Position numbers and translations under genes: made by a program
Shown: piece by piece, positions 8,496-15,824 of the stretch
Position numbering within the stretch: the stretch's first letter is position 1
Layout: each line of letters opens with the position of its first letter
The notes under the pieces: model-generated
The model's database searches: none
What the model saw: the letters and a program-made list of their open reading frames with translations, nothing else
Told to the model about the DNA's origin: nothing
Assembly (NCBI GenBank): GCA_002782905.1
Contig: PFJA01000126.1
Span: 1 to 16,131, forward strand
DNA from: Lysobacterales bacterium CG_4_10_14_3_um_filter_64_11
Lineage (GTDB): Bacteria > Pseudomonadota > Gammaproteobacteria > Xanthomonadales > Xanthomonadaceae
DNA length: 16,131 nt
Direction: 5' to 3'

Positions 8496-9017
8496 ATGAC
8501 CGCCACCACCGATTTCATTCCGCTCGCCCTGTGCGTGCTCACCGTCTCCGACAGCCGTGGCCCGGACAACGACGGTTCTGGCGACTACCTCGTCGCCGCG
8601 CTGCGCGAAGCCGGCCATCACCTCGCCGATCGTGCGCTACTGCCCGATGATCGCTATCGTCTGCGCGCACAGGTTTCGGCGTGGATCGCCGACCCCGCCA
8701 TCGACGGCATCATCGTCACCGGTGGCACCGGTTTCACCGGCCGCGATTCCACCCCGGAAGCACTGCTGCCGCTGCTCGACAAGACCATGCCCGGCTTCGG
8801 CGAAATGTTCCGCCAGCTCAGCTACCAAGAAATCGGCACCAGCACCCTGCAATCGCGCGCCTTCGCCGGCCTTGCCAACGCCACCTTCGTGTTCGCCCTG
8901 CCCGGTTCCACCGGCGCCTGCCGCACCGCCTGGGAAAAACTGATCCACGCCCAGCTCGACGCCCGCACCAAACCGTGCAATCTGGTCAACCTGCGGCCGC
9001 GGCTGCGCGATCGCTAG
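8496..9017 (+). CDS. moaB: Molybdenum cofactor biosynthesis protein B
   Basis: This is a member of the MoaB/MogA family, which binds molybdopterin and, in MogA, adenylylates it before molybdenum insertion. MoaB function in E. coli is less clear. The 173-residue protein shows the family motifs VLTVSDSRG near the N-terminus, IIVTGGTGFTGRDSTPEAL in the middle, and FALPGSTGACRTAWEKL near the C-terminus. Length fits MoaB (about 170). The ATG at 8496 has a weak GGAAA upstream. A TTG at 8472 would add eight residues and overlap the prfA stop, but the start at MTATTDF is closer to homologues. It is the only molybdenum cofactor gene in the window and sits between prfA and ppk2. Confidence 0.9.
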   Translation: MTATTDFIPLALCVLTVSDSRGPDNDGSGDYLVAALREAGHHLADRALLPDDRYRLRAQVSAWIADPAIDGIIVTGGTGFTGRDSTPEALLPLLDKTMPGFGEMFRQLSYQEIGTSTLQSRAFAGLANATFVFALPGSTGACRTAWEKLIHAQLDARTKPCNLVNLRPRLRDR

Positions 9018-9034
9018 CGCCATCGGAGCCCGCC

Positions 9035-9793
9035 ATGAAACGCAAGGCCTATGAAGCCGAACTGGAACCGCTGCAACTCGAACTGAACAACCTCGCGCGC
9101 TGGCTGGCGCACACCGGCAAGCGGATGCTGGTGCTGTTCGAAGGCCGCGATACCGCCGGCAAGGGTGGCGCCATCGCCACCATCGCGCAAACCCTCAACC
9201 CGCGCCAATGCCGTATCGTCGCACTGCCCAAGCCCAGTGAACGCGAAGCGAGCCAGTGGTATTTCCAGCGCTACATCGCCCACCTGCCGGCGGCTGGCGA
9301 ACTGGTGCTGTTCGACCGCAGTTGGTACAACCGCGCCGGCGTCGAGCAGGTGATGGGCTACTGCACGCCCGCGCAATACCGGCAATTCCTCAAGCAAGTT
9401 CCGCGCTTCGAAAAAATGCTGATCGACGATGGCATCATGGTGTTCAAGTATTGGTTGGCGGTGGACCAGAACGAACAGGAAAAGCGCTTCGCCGAACGCG
9501 CCAACGACCCCCTCAAGCGCTGGAAACTCTCGCCAATCGACCTCAAGGCACGCGAGAAATACGCCGAATACGGCGACGCGCGCGAGCGCATGTTCGCTGC
9601 CACCCACAGCCAGCACGCACCGTGGGTGGCGGTGAACTTCAACGACCAGAAAACCGGCCGCCTCACCGTGATCCGCCACCTGCTCGCACACACCCCGGAT
9701 CGGCGATTGCCCGACGACGTGATCGCATTGCCGCCATTGGCCGGGCGTGCGCACAAGGAGCGGTTCAAGGGACTGGTGAAGTTGCTGGGGTGA
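9035..9793 (+). CDS. ppk2: Polyphosphate kinase 2 (PPK2 family, short single-domain form)
   Basis: PPK2 enzymes transfer phosphate between polyphosphate and nucleotides, usually making NTPs or NDPs from polyphosphate. The 252-residue protein has the Walker A loop GRDTAGKGG (37-45), the Walker B segment LFDRSWYNR with D94-R95, and the lid segment RWKLSPIDLKAREKYAEY. A TPWVAVN-like segment appears as APWVAVNFNDQK. Single-domain length and the motif set fit class I PPK2. Substrate preference (ADP, GDP or AMP) cannot be read reliably. The ATG at 9035 is preceded by GGAG six bases upstream. It begins 17 bases after moaB and is likely in the same transcript. The next gene starts 183 bases later. 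Confidence 0.92.
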   Translation: MKRKAYEAELEPLQLELNNLARWLAHTGKRMLVLFEGRDTAGKGGAIATIAQTLNPRQCRIVALPKPSEREASQWYFQRYIAHLPAAGELVLFDRSWYNRAGVEQVMGYCTPAQYRQFLKQVPRFEKMLIDDGIMVFKYWLAVDQNEQEKRFAERANDPLKRWKLSPIDLKAREKYAEYGDARERMFAATHSQHAPWVAVNFNDQKTGRLTVIRHLLAHTPDRRLPDDVIALPPLAGRAHKERFKGLVKLLG

Positions 9794-9976
9794 GTCGCGT
9801 TGACCACGCAATGCACAGCCGCCGCGAGCGCGTGATTGCATGCGAGCGCACACCGCATCGCGTTAAGCAACCCCAAGCGCAACGCACCGCGATCGGCGCG
9901 GCATACGCACCCCCCGTTGCGCAGGCACAGCGCGTATCGCAACAATTGCCCGACACCGCCGTATGGAGTGACGACA

Positions 9977-10588
9977 ATGCGCTACCAGGGACGGCTGACG
10001 GATTGGGACGACGCCAAGGGATTCGGCTTTGTGATGCCGCACGGCGGCGGACCACGAGCCTTCGTACACATTAGCGCATTCGAGCGCCGCGGTCGTCGGC
10101 CGGTGTCGGGCGACATCCTGAACTACGAGGTAGTGAGCGACGCTCGCGGTCGATCGCAGGCCGCACGCATCCGGTTTTCTCAGCAACCGCAGATCATCGC
10201 AAAGCCTCCTGGCACGACGCGAGTCGGCGTCGTCGTTGCAGTCGTGTTTGCATTGGTGTTGCTGATCCTGACCACTCTGCGCCTGATCCCCGTCGCTACG
10301 GTGCTCTTCTACCTCGTGGTGAGTTGCGTAACCTTCATGGTCTACGCATTTGACAAGGCCGCTGCGATCAAGGGCCGTTGGCGTACGCCCGAACAAACGC
10401 TGCACCTGCTCGAACTGCTCGGCGGTTGGCCCGGCGCGCTGATCGCGCAAACCCTGTTTCGGCACAAATCCCGCAAGCCCTCGTTTCAAAACACCTTCTG
10501 GGCAATCGTGCTGCTCAACTGCGCCACCTTGTCCTGGTGGGTATTGCAACACCAACCCGGTGCGTGGCTCGCATTCTGGCCAAGTTAG
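9977..10588 (+). CDS. Cold-shock domain fused to DUF1294 membrane domain
   Basis: The 203-residue protein joins two domains. Residues 1-68 form a cold-shock OB-fold with RNP1-like KGFGFV and RNP2-like FVHISAF motifs, which bind single-stranded nucleic acid. After a linker there are two membrane segments near 80-115. The DUF1294 signature follows (VYAFDKAAAIKGRWRTPE, LLGGWPGALIAQ, FRHKSRKPSFQ), ending in another membrane segment. This architecture is common in Gammaproteobacteria, but its function is not established. The ATG at 9977 was chosen over an upstream ATG at 9836 because it begins at the cold-shock domain and has GGAG eight bases upstream. The 183-base gap to ppk2 and its own ribosome-binding site suggest independent transcription. 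Confidence 0.88.
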   Translation: MRYQGRLTDWDDAKGFGFVMPHGGGPRAFVHISAFERRGRRPVSGDILNYEVVSDARGRSQAARIRFSQQPQIIAKPPGTTRVGVVVAVVFALVLLILTTLRLIPVATVLFYLVVSCVTFMVYAFDKAAAIKGRWRTPEQTLHLLELLGGWPGALIAQTLFRHKSRKPSFQNTFWAIVLLNCATLSWWVLQHQPGAWLAFWPS

Positions 10589-10591
10589 CCA

Positions 10592-10637
10592 GGTGCGTAA
10601 TACTTGCCCCGCCGCACGTACTGCGAGGTAGCGCACC
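10592..10637 (+). promoter_or_regulatory. Possible operator/promoter region of the toxin-antitoxin pair
   Basis: The 49-base gap before the antitoxin holds an inverted repeat, ggtgcg (10592-10597) and cgcacc (10632-10637), plus a further cgcac at 10613-10617. It also contains the antitoxin's ribosome-binding site GAGG (10625-10628). Phd/YefM antitoxins usually repress their own operon by binding inverted repeats here. The repeats are short and no clear promoter boxes are visible. Confidence 0.25.
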
Positions 10638-10901
10638 ATGAAAGTCAACATGCTGGAAGCCAAGAACCGCTTGTCCGAGTTGGTCAAATCCGCACAGGCG
10701 GGCGAGGACGTGGTCATCGCCAATCGCGGGGAGCCGGTAGCGCGCCTGATCGCCGTGGGCAAGCACCGTGGCGTGCGCACCAGGCCCGCCGAGGGCGGCA
10801 TCGTGGCATGGCTCGATGCGCACCCGCTGCACACACGCATCGCGCGCTCGGCGCAAGCCATCGCCGCTGCGTTGGCCGCGGAACGTGCGGCGTGGGATTG
10901 A
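10638..10901 (+). CDS. Phd/YefM-type antitoxin
   Basis: This 87-residue protein opens with MKVNMLEAKNRLSELVKSA and then IANRGEPVARLIAV. That is the DNA-binding N-terminal pattern of the Phd/YefM (prevent-host-death) antitoxin family. The C-terminal part (about 45-87, with WLDAHPLHTRIARSAQAIA) would be the toxin-binding tail. A GAGG ribosome-binding site lies nine bases before the ATG. The gene overlaps the start of the downstream PIN-domain toxin, the normal order for such pairs. The likely role is to bind and neutralise that toxin and to autoregulate the operon. In name it could be listed as VapB, but the fold is Phd/YefM-like. Confidence 0.88.
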   Translation: MKVNMLEAKNRLSELVKSAQAGEDVVIANRGEPVARLIAVGKHRGVRTRPAEGGIVAWLDAHPLHTRIARSAQAIAAALAAERAAWD

Positions 10902-11299
10902 TCTATCTCGATACCTGCCTGCTGATTTATGCGTTTGAACGCCACCCGGATCATGGCGAGCGCGTACGACGCGCGCTGGCCGGCGAGTCTGCCGATCGGT
11001 TCGCGATCTCGCCCGTGGTGCAGTTTGAATGTCTGGTGGCACCGCTGCGCGATGGCAATCTGGAGCTGCAGCGATATTACGAAGAGGGACTGGCGCAATT
11101 CGTCCAGCTGCCGATGTCGGCTGAGGTGTTCACGCACGGCGCACAACTGGGTGCGCGATTCGGGCTGAAAACACCCGATGCGCTGCACCTTGCTGCCGCC
11201 CAGCATCATGGCTGCGATGCGCTTTGGACCAACGACAATCGACTGGCTCAGGCCGCACACGGGCTGGCCGTCAACGTGCTGACCCATGCAACCCGGTGA
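10892..11299 (+). CDS. vapC: VapC-like PIN-domain toxin ribonuclease
   Basis: PIN-domain toxins are Mg-dependent ribonucleases that cut tRNA or rRNA and stop growth when not held by the antitoxin. The 135-residue product shows the PIN acidic residues D7 (IYLDTCLLIYAFE), E46 (VVQFECLV), D96 (KTPDALHLAAA) and D115 (LWTNDNRL), so it looks catalytically intact. The start is a GTG at 10892, overlapping the antitoxin by 10 bases. The TTG at 10898 would give a four-base TTGA overlap and the common MIYLDT start, and cannot be excluded. Either way translation is coupled to the antitoxin. The stop lies 43 bases from the convergent DUF1993 gene. Confidence 0.87.
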   Translation: MGLIYLDTCLLIYAFERHPDHGERVRRALAGESADRFAISPVVQFECLVAPLRDGNLELQRYYEEGLAQFVQLPMSAEVFTHGAQLGARFGLKTPDALHLAAAQHHGCDALWTNDNRLAQAAHGLAVNVLTHATR

Positions 11300-11342
11300 C
11301 CTTTCACGAATCCGGGAGCAGCCGAGCGGGGATCTTGCTGGC

Positions 11343-11852
11343 TCAGAACGTGCCCATGTAATCGAGCTTGCCGATCGCGATGCCGTTGTGACGCAACAAG
11401 GCGTAGCTGCTGGTGTGGTGGAAGAAGAACTGCGGCAGGCCGTAGTGCAGCAGGTAATCCTGGCCGCTGAAGCGACGCTCCTTCGGCGTGCCGGGGCGCA
11501 GCACGATTTCGCGCGACTCGGCACCTGCAAACGCGGCCTGCGGCAGCGCGCCGATGAACGCGAGCACCGTATCGATGCGCGCCAGCAGTTCGGCAAAGCT
11601 CTGTTCGTTGTCCGCATGCACCGGTAGCTCAACTTGCGCCAAGCGGCCGCACACGCCCTTGGCGAAATCGCAGGCGATCTGCACCTGCCGGGTCAGCGGG
11701 AACATGTCCGGCGCCAGCCGCGCGCCGAGCAGTGCCTGCGGCTCGATTTTCTTTGCAGCCGCGTGCGCATCGGCCTTGGCGAGGATGTCCCTGAGGCTGC
11801 CGAGCATTTGCTGAAACACGGGGACCGATGCGGCGTAGATCGAAAAGCTCAT
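11343..11852 (-). CDS. DUF1993 domain protein
   Basis: The 169-residue protein begins SFSIYAASVPVFQQMLGSLRDIL and contains LLGARLAPDMFPLTRQVQIACDF and, near the C-terminus, FFFHHTSSYALLRHNGIAIGKLDYMG. This is the pattern of the DUF1993 family, small helical cytoplasmic proteins related in fold to DinB-like bundles. The biochemical role is unknown. The ATG at 11852 has GGAG nine bases upstream. An upstream in-frame start at 11918 would add 22 residues lacking any family match. It stands alone on the minus strand between the convergent toxin gene and the divergent transporter gene. Confidence 0.85.
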   Translation of the reverse strand: MSFSIYAASVPVFQQMLGSLRDILAKADAHAAAKKIEPQALLGARLAPDMFPLTRQVQIACDFAKGVCGRLAQVELPVHADNEQSFAELLARIDTVLAFIGALPQAAFAGAESREIVLRPGTPKERRFSGQDYLLHYGLPQFFFHHTSSYALLRHNGIAIGKLDYMGTF

Positions 11853-11968
11853 GCGGTGTAGCTCCATTGCAGGCGGAGGTAGGGGGCACATGGTACGCCA
11901 CCGACCATCGCAAGCCATCGCCCGGTGTCGCGACGGGCCGAAGTCGGTGCCTTGTGCGCCAGCGACGA

Positions 11969-12013
11969 GGGGTTTGGCTACCTGCTACCCATCAACCCCG
12001 CAACGCCGTTGCG
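11969..12013 (+). promoter_or_regulatory. Two adjacent hairpins in the leader of the transporter gene
   Basis: The divergent gap 11853-12050 contains ggggtt (11969-11974) and aacccc (11994-11999), extended inward by TGG/CCA with a two-base bulge. It is followed at once by cgcaac-gcc-gttgcg (11999-12013). The second hairpin ends 37 bases before the transporter ATG at 12051. I do not recognise a riboswitch class. It may be a leader structure or chance pairing in GC-rich DNA. Confidence 0.25.
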
Positions 12014-12050
12014 CGTAAACTTCGCGCTCCAACCCTCGCCCATCGTCGCC

Positions 12051-12974
12051 ATGCCAAGCACCCGCAAAGCCCTGTGGCAAATCCATTTTTGCGTGCTGCT
12101 GTGGGGCTTTACCGCGATCCTCGGCAAGCTCATCACGCTGCCGGCGCTGGCGCTGGTGTGGTGGCGGATGGGTCTGGTGACGCTGGCGTTGCTGCTGCTG
12201 CCACGGGTATGGCGTGGCCTGCGCACATTGCCGCCACGGCTGTTGCTTGCGTATGCCGGCATCGGCGTGCTGGTGTCGTTGCACTGGCTCACGTTTTACG
12301 GCGCGATCAAACTGGCAAATGCGTCGGTGGCGGTGAGTTGCATCGCGTTGGCGCCGGTATTCGTGGCGATACTGGAGCCGCGCATCACCGGCCGCGCTTT
12401 TGTGCCGCGTGAACTATGGTTGGGTGCGGCGGTGGTGCCAGGCGTGGCACTGGTGGTGGGTGGCGTACCCAGCGGCATGCTGGCCGGCTTTGCCGTGGGC
12501 ACGCTGTCGGCACTGCTGGTGGCGGTGTTCGGCGCGTTCAACAAACGTCTGGTCGATCGCGCCGATCCGCTCACCGTGACCTGCCTCGAACTCGGTGCCG
12601 GCATGCTGTTTCTGTCGCTGCTGGCGCCGGTGCTGGGCGGTGTCGGCATCACCTCCCTCCCCTCGCAGCACGATGCACTGTTGCTGCTGGTGCTGGCGCT
12701 GGTCTGCACCTTGCTGCCTTTCGCGCTGTCGCTGGTGGCACTGCGCCATCTGAGCGCTTACAGCGCGCAACTGGCGGTCAATCTGGAGCCGGTGTACGCC
12801 ATCGTGTTGGCCGTCGTGTTACTCGGCGAACAACGCGATCTGGCACCGGCGTTTTACCTCGGCGTCGCCATCATCCTGCTCGCGGTGTTCGTGCAGCCGT
12901 GGCTGTCCGGTCGCCACAACGCACCGGTGGCGGAACTGCTGGCAACTGCCGAGCCCAAGAGCGCGGCGGAGTGA
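12051..12974 (+). CDS. EamA/DMT-family transporter
   Basis: The 307-residue inner-membrane protein has about ten hydrophobic segments in two EamA repeats. The first spans roughly 8-135 (opening HFCVLLWGFTAILGKL, with LHWLTFYGAIKLANAS) and the second 145-285 (with AFNKRLVDRADP and the closing SAYSAQLAVNLEPVYAIVLA motif). DMT transporters export or import amino acids, metabolites or drugs, and the substrate cannot be inferred. The ATG at 12051 gives a normal N-terminus. An in-frame start at 11925 would add 42 polar residues without family match. No strong ribosome-binding site is seen. The gene is divergent from the DUF1993 gene and convergent with the hydrolase gene, whose stop lies 33 bases away. 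Confidence 0.9.
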   Translation: MPSTRKALWQIHFCVLLWGFTAILGKLITLPALALVWWRMGLVTLALLLLPRVWRGLRTLPPRLLLAYAGIGVLVSLHWLTFYGAIKLANASVAVSCIALAPVFVAILEPRITGRAFVPRELWLGAAVVPGVALVVGGVPSGMLAGFAVGTLSALLVAVFGAFNKRLVDRADPLTVTCLELGAGMLFLSLLAPVLGGVGITSLPSQHDALLLLVLALVCTLLPFALSLVALRHLSAYSAQLAVNLEPVYAIVLAVVLLGEQRDLAPAFYLGVAIILLAVFVQPWLSGRHNAPVAELLATAEPKSAAE

Positions 12975-13007
12975 CGCAGTGGCTCGTGCGGGTATGCAGT
13001 GTCGCCG

Positions 13008-14294
13008 TCAATCCTCCAACCATCGCCGCAGCTGCGCGTACACCGCCGGTTGGTGAAGCAGTTGCAAGTGATTGATGCCGTAACCAATCCACTGTCGGGA
13101 TTCGGGAATCGCCAACGCTCTGGCCGGATCGCAATGACGACCGAGTGCACTGTCAACTGAAACCAGACCATCGCCCAGCACGCGGTCGCTGAGATCGCCC
13201 GACTGCTTGCCGGTGCTGGCAGCGACGGCGAAACACCGCACGTGCGGCGGCAATGCCAGCGGTTGCCGTCGGTCGCCAGTGCGCGCGAAGCGATTCTGGC
13301 CGAGCCAGTCTTCGTCGCGCACATTGCCGTAGCGCAAGTCGGTGATGCCGGCGCTGCGCAACTTGCCCAGACGCGCAAGCGGGGCGGTGTAGGGGCTGGC
13401 GCCGAGCACCACGTCGAGCCCGTTGCCACCGCGTTCCAGCGCGGCGCCGTGGTGCGGGCTGCCGAGAAACACCATCGCGCGCAATTTCGCCAGCCACTCG
13501 TGGCCCGCGACGGCAGCGTAATGGCAGGCGCTGCGCGCCACCAGCCCACCCATGCTGTGGCCAATCAGCACGATCTCGTGCACTGGCTGCGGCCATTGCG
13601 CCAGCAGCATTTGCAAGGTGTCGGCGAACTCGCGGCCATTGTGCGAGATGTGGCAGCCACTGTTGTAATGCAGATGCAGCACGCGGTAACCCAACTCGCT
13701 CAGTAGGGCCGCTGCGGCATCGGATGATCGCTCGCACCCTGCTGCGCGAACCGATTGTGATGGTTGCAAGCGCTTGCCATCGACAGCGCGTACCGCATCT
13801 GACGCGCCGCGCAATCGCCCCCATTGCCGATCATTCATGCACAGTCCGTGCACCAGCACCGCGATTTTGCTGCCCGCGTCGGCCACCGCCGCGGGTTGCA
13901 GCACCAGCCCGTCGCAACGCAGGCGCATGGTAATCGCCAACGGATTGCCGCTGGCCGCCAGGTGGTCACCCAGCACGCCGTTCAGTGCTGCCAACACCGC
14001 CTCGCGCTCGGCCGACGGCAGCGCCGGAGCGTCCGCACGCAACAGCGGTTGCAGGCGCGCCAGCGCCATCTCCAGCGTGCCGCCGACCAGCGCGGTGACG
14101 CCGCGGATGCTGCGATAGACCAACCCGGTGATGCCAGCGGTGGCACCGGGCCGCGCAGCACCCAGCGGCGCTGGCGTTTGCGTGATGGTGTGGTGCAGCG
14201 ATTCAACCAGGTGCGTCACCTGGGTAACCGCTTCGATCGACAGGCGACCAAGGCCCTGCAAGTCGGAAGGGTGCAAATGCGTGCGTTTGCTCAT
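13008..14294 (-). CDS. Alpha/beta hydrolase (lipase/esterase-like, GHSMGG)
   Basis: The 428-residue protein has an N-terminal helical region (1-140, related to proteins that carry a pre-domain before the hydrolase fold). The hydrolase core begins at KIAVLVHGLCMND (oxyanion strand). The nucleophile elbow is GHSMGG with Ser247. Probable partners are Asp375 (GDGLVSVDSALG) and His409 (GYGINHLQLL). SPHHGAALERGGN and AGITDLRYGNVRDEDW blocks follow the elbow. Substrate is unknown; acyl-ester hydrolysis is the likely reaction. No signal peptide is seen. Residues about 160-190, between NDRQW and DAAAALL, are Arg/Ser-rich and appear extra compared with homologues as I remember them. The gene follows the metallopeptidase gene by 63 bases on the same strand and may be co-transcribed. 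Confidence 0.88.
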   Translation of the reverse strand: MSKRTHLHPSDLQGLGRLSIEAVTQVTHLVESLHHTITQTPAPLGAARPGATAGITGLVYRSIRGVTALVGGTLEMALARLQPLLRADAPALPSAEREAVLAALNGVLGDHLAASGNPLAITMRLRCDGLVLQPAAVADAGSKIAVLVHGLCMNDRQWGRLRGASDAVRAVDGKRLQPSQSVRAAGCERSSDAAAALLSELGYRVLHLHYNSGCHISHNGREFADTLQMLLAQWPQPVHEIVLIGHSMGGLVARSACHYAAVAGHEWLAKLRAMVFLGSPHHGAALERGGNGLDVVLGASPYTAPLARLGKLRSAGITDLRYGNVRDEDWLGQNRFARTGDRRQPLALPPHVRCFAVAASTGKQSGDLSDRVLGDGLVSVDSALGRHCDPARALAIPESRQWIGYGINHLQLLHQPAVYAQLRRWLED

Positions 14295-14357
14295 GGTGGT
14301 GCTTTCTGGCCTTTCCCCGAGGGTACCGCGAACCGCGGCGGCGAGCGTTGCTCCACG

Positions 14358-15623
14358 TCAGTCGAGCAACGGCGTCGTCAAGGTCTTGGCTGGCGCGGCG
14401 AGCAAAGCGGTGCTGATTCCGCGCAGATCCAGCAGCGACACCTCGCGCCGTTCGCGCAGCGCTGTCACCACGTCGTCCAGGCTGCGTTTGCCGCGCGTAC
14501 GTGCGCGCAATTCGCCGTCGAGGTCGGCCAGCAACGCCACCGCGCGAGCCGTACGCGGACCGCTCGAGCGGTCCGTGTGCAGCCGTTTGACGCCCTTGCC
14601 ATGCCTCCGCATCCAGGCGATGCCGCGCGCCAGCCGCGCGTCGCTGAGCAAGCCGGCACGATTGAGCAGGACCATCGAGTAGTACTCGGCAATGCCCTCG
14701 ACGATCCAGTCATCACCAGATACCGCACGCAGGCGAGTGGCGACATGCACCATCTCGTGAATCAGTGTGCTGCTGCCATTCTCGCTGATCAGTGGCCGAT
14801 CCGAATGCAGGAATAGTGAACGCGGCCCGGACAGGCCCCCGCGCCACATCGGGTCACCGGCACTGACGATCAGTATTTTCTGCGGCAATGGCCCAAATGC
14901 GTCGTACATCATTGGCACCACGGCGTGTGCAATGCCGAGGATATCGTTGCGCCGCACCGCATCGCCCTTGGGTGCCGCCACCGACAAGGCGACACAGCCT
15001 TTGCCGCAGGTGCGGTGGCCGCAATCGATGCAACCGCCGGCCTCCACCTCGATCAGATCGCGGCGCACACCCAGATCGCCGGCCATGACCCAGCCGGTAG
15101 GGCGATCAAAATCGCGATCCGGGTTATCGACCGCGAAAGCGGTCACTTCCGGCAATGGATGCCATGCCGTCTCGAACCCACTCCAGCCAGCGGGCAGCAC
15201 GGCGCGCAGCCGTGCTTGCGATAGCGCGCCGCGCGTCGCCCGCACCGTGACCGGCGGCACCAGATCATCGCCACGCACGATCGCGAAGGTCGGTGTGATC
15301 CGCGCATCATAGCCACCGCCGCCGCGCCGGTGATCGATGGCGTAACGGTAATGCAGGCGGCCACCCGCGCGCGGCGGCGTCCAGGTCAGCATGTCGCCCT
15401 CGCGCACGATCTTGCCATCGCCTTCGATCGCGCTGTAGCGTTTCTCGCTCATGCGAAAGCGTAGCGAGCTCACCCGCGCCGTGCCCGGCTTGTATGCGAT
15501 GCTGACCCGCGCTGCCTTCTGCGCGGGCTCGAATGCCACCTGATAATCGATGCGATAGGTGGACGGCGCGGCAACACCGGAAACCGCCACAAGGCAGAAC
15601 AACACGAACACGATGACACGCAT
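14358..15623 (-). CDS. Putative secreted HExxH metallopeptidase
   Basis: The 421-residue protein starts with a Sec signal peptide (RVIVFVLFCLVAVSG, cleavage near VA-AP at residue 18-19). The middle holds a beta-rich domain (20-190) and a four-cysteine cluster, C198-xx-C201-xxxx-C206-xxx-C210. The zinc site HEMVH has H289, E290 and H293, and EGIAEYY (E309) is the probable third ligand as in gluzincins of the M1/M61 type. The spacing between H293 and E309 is 15 residues. I cannot assign a MEROPS family with confidence; M61-like is one possibility. The ATG at 15623 has GGAG eight bases upstream and gives the signal peptide directly. The open frame continues upstream into non-coding repeats and should be ignored. 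It lies 63 bases before the hydrolase gene. Confidence 0.8.
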   Translation of the reverse strand: MRVIVFVLFCLVAVSGVAAPSTYRIDYQVAFEPAQKAARVSIAYKPGTARVSSLRFRMSEKRYSAIEGDGKIVREGDMLTWTPPRAGGRLHYRYAIDHRRGGGGYDARITPTFAIVRGDDLVPPVTVRATRGALSQARLRAVLPAGWSGFETAWHPLPEVTAFAVDNPDRDFDRPTGWVMAGDLGVRRDLIEVEAGGCIDCGHRTCGKGCVALSVAAPKGDAVRRNDILGIAHAVVPMMYDAFGPLPQKILIVSAGDPMWRGGLSGPRSLFLHSDRPLISENGSSTLIHEMVHVATRLRAVSGDDWIVEGIAEYYSMVLLNRAGLLSDARLARGIAWMRRHGKGVKRLHTDRSSGPRTARAVALLADLDGELRARTRGKRSLDDVVTALRERREVSLLDLRGISTALLAAPAKTLTTPLLD

Positions 15624-15760
15624 CGGCGATACTCCGTAGGGCGCGTGAGAAGCGATTGGCCAGGGAAACTCCGAACATATCGTCATTGCGAGCCGCCTGT
15701 TCCGGTGTCTGGAACTGCACACGAACCATGAACCCAACGGGCGAAGCGTAAAGCTTTTGA

Positions 15761-15788
15761 TCCGCAAAGGACGCAAAAAACGCAAAGG
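15761..15788 (+). repeat. CGCAAAG-type intergenic repeat, copy 2
   Basis: The sequence tccgcaaaggacgc (15761-15774) is identical to the reverse complement of 192-205, and is followed by aaaaaacgcaaagg, another cgcaaag word. It is the partner of the copy beside pth, in opposite orientation, about 15.6 kb away. It is preceded by gcgaagcgtaaagctttt, and this whole block could be one longer dispersed repeat. Confidence 0.55.
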
Positions 15789-15824
15789 TGAGCGCCAAGA
15801 ACATTCAGCTGTGGATGTCGGTTC

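Noticed and set aside
9794..9976. Promoter or terminator in the ppk2 to cold-shock gene gap
   Set aside because: Weak TTGACC and TTGCGC words lack a properly spaced -10; no hairpin with T-run. Only the GGAG at 9965-9968 is clear.
11300..11342. Possible bidirectional terminator between the toxin and DUF1993 genes
   Set aside because: gagcagc can pair with gctggctc only with a bulge and a 14-base loop, and there is no T-run on either strand.
9863..11632. A 589-residue minus-strand open frame
   Set aside because: It runs antisense through the cold-shock/DUF1294, antitoxin and toxin genes and into DUF1993; Arg/Ser-rich shadow of GC-rich coding DNA.
11881..11970. Guanidine-type (mini-ykkC) riboswitch suggested by acgg and acga words near a transporter
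   Set aside because: The words are not in GG-ACGR-CC hairpin loops as that class requires.
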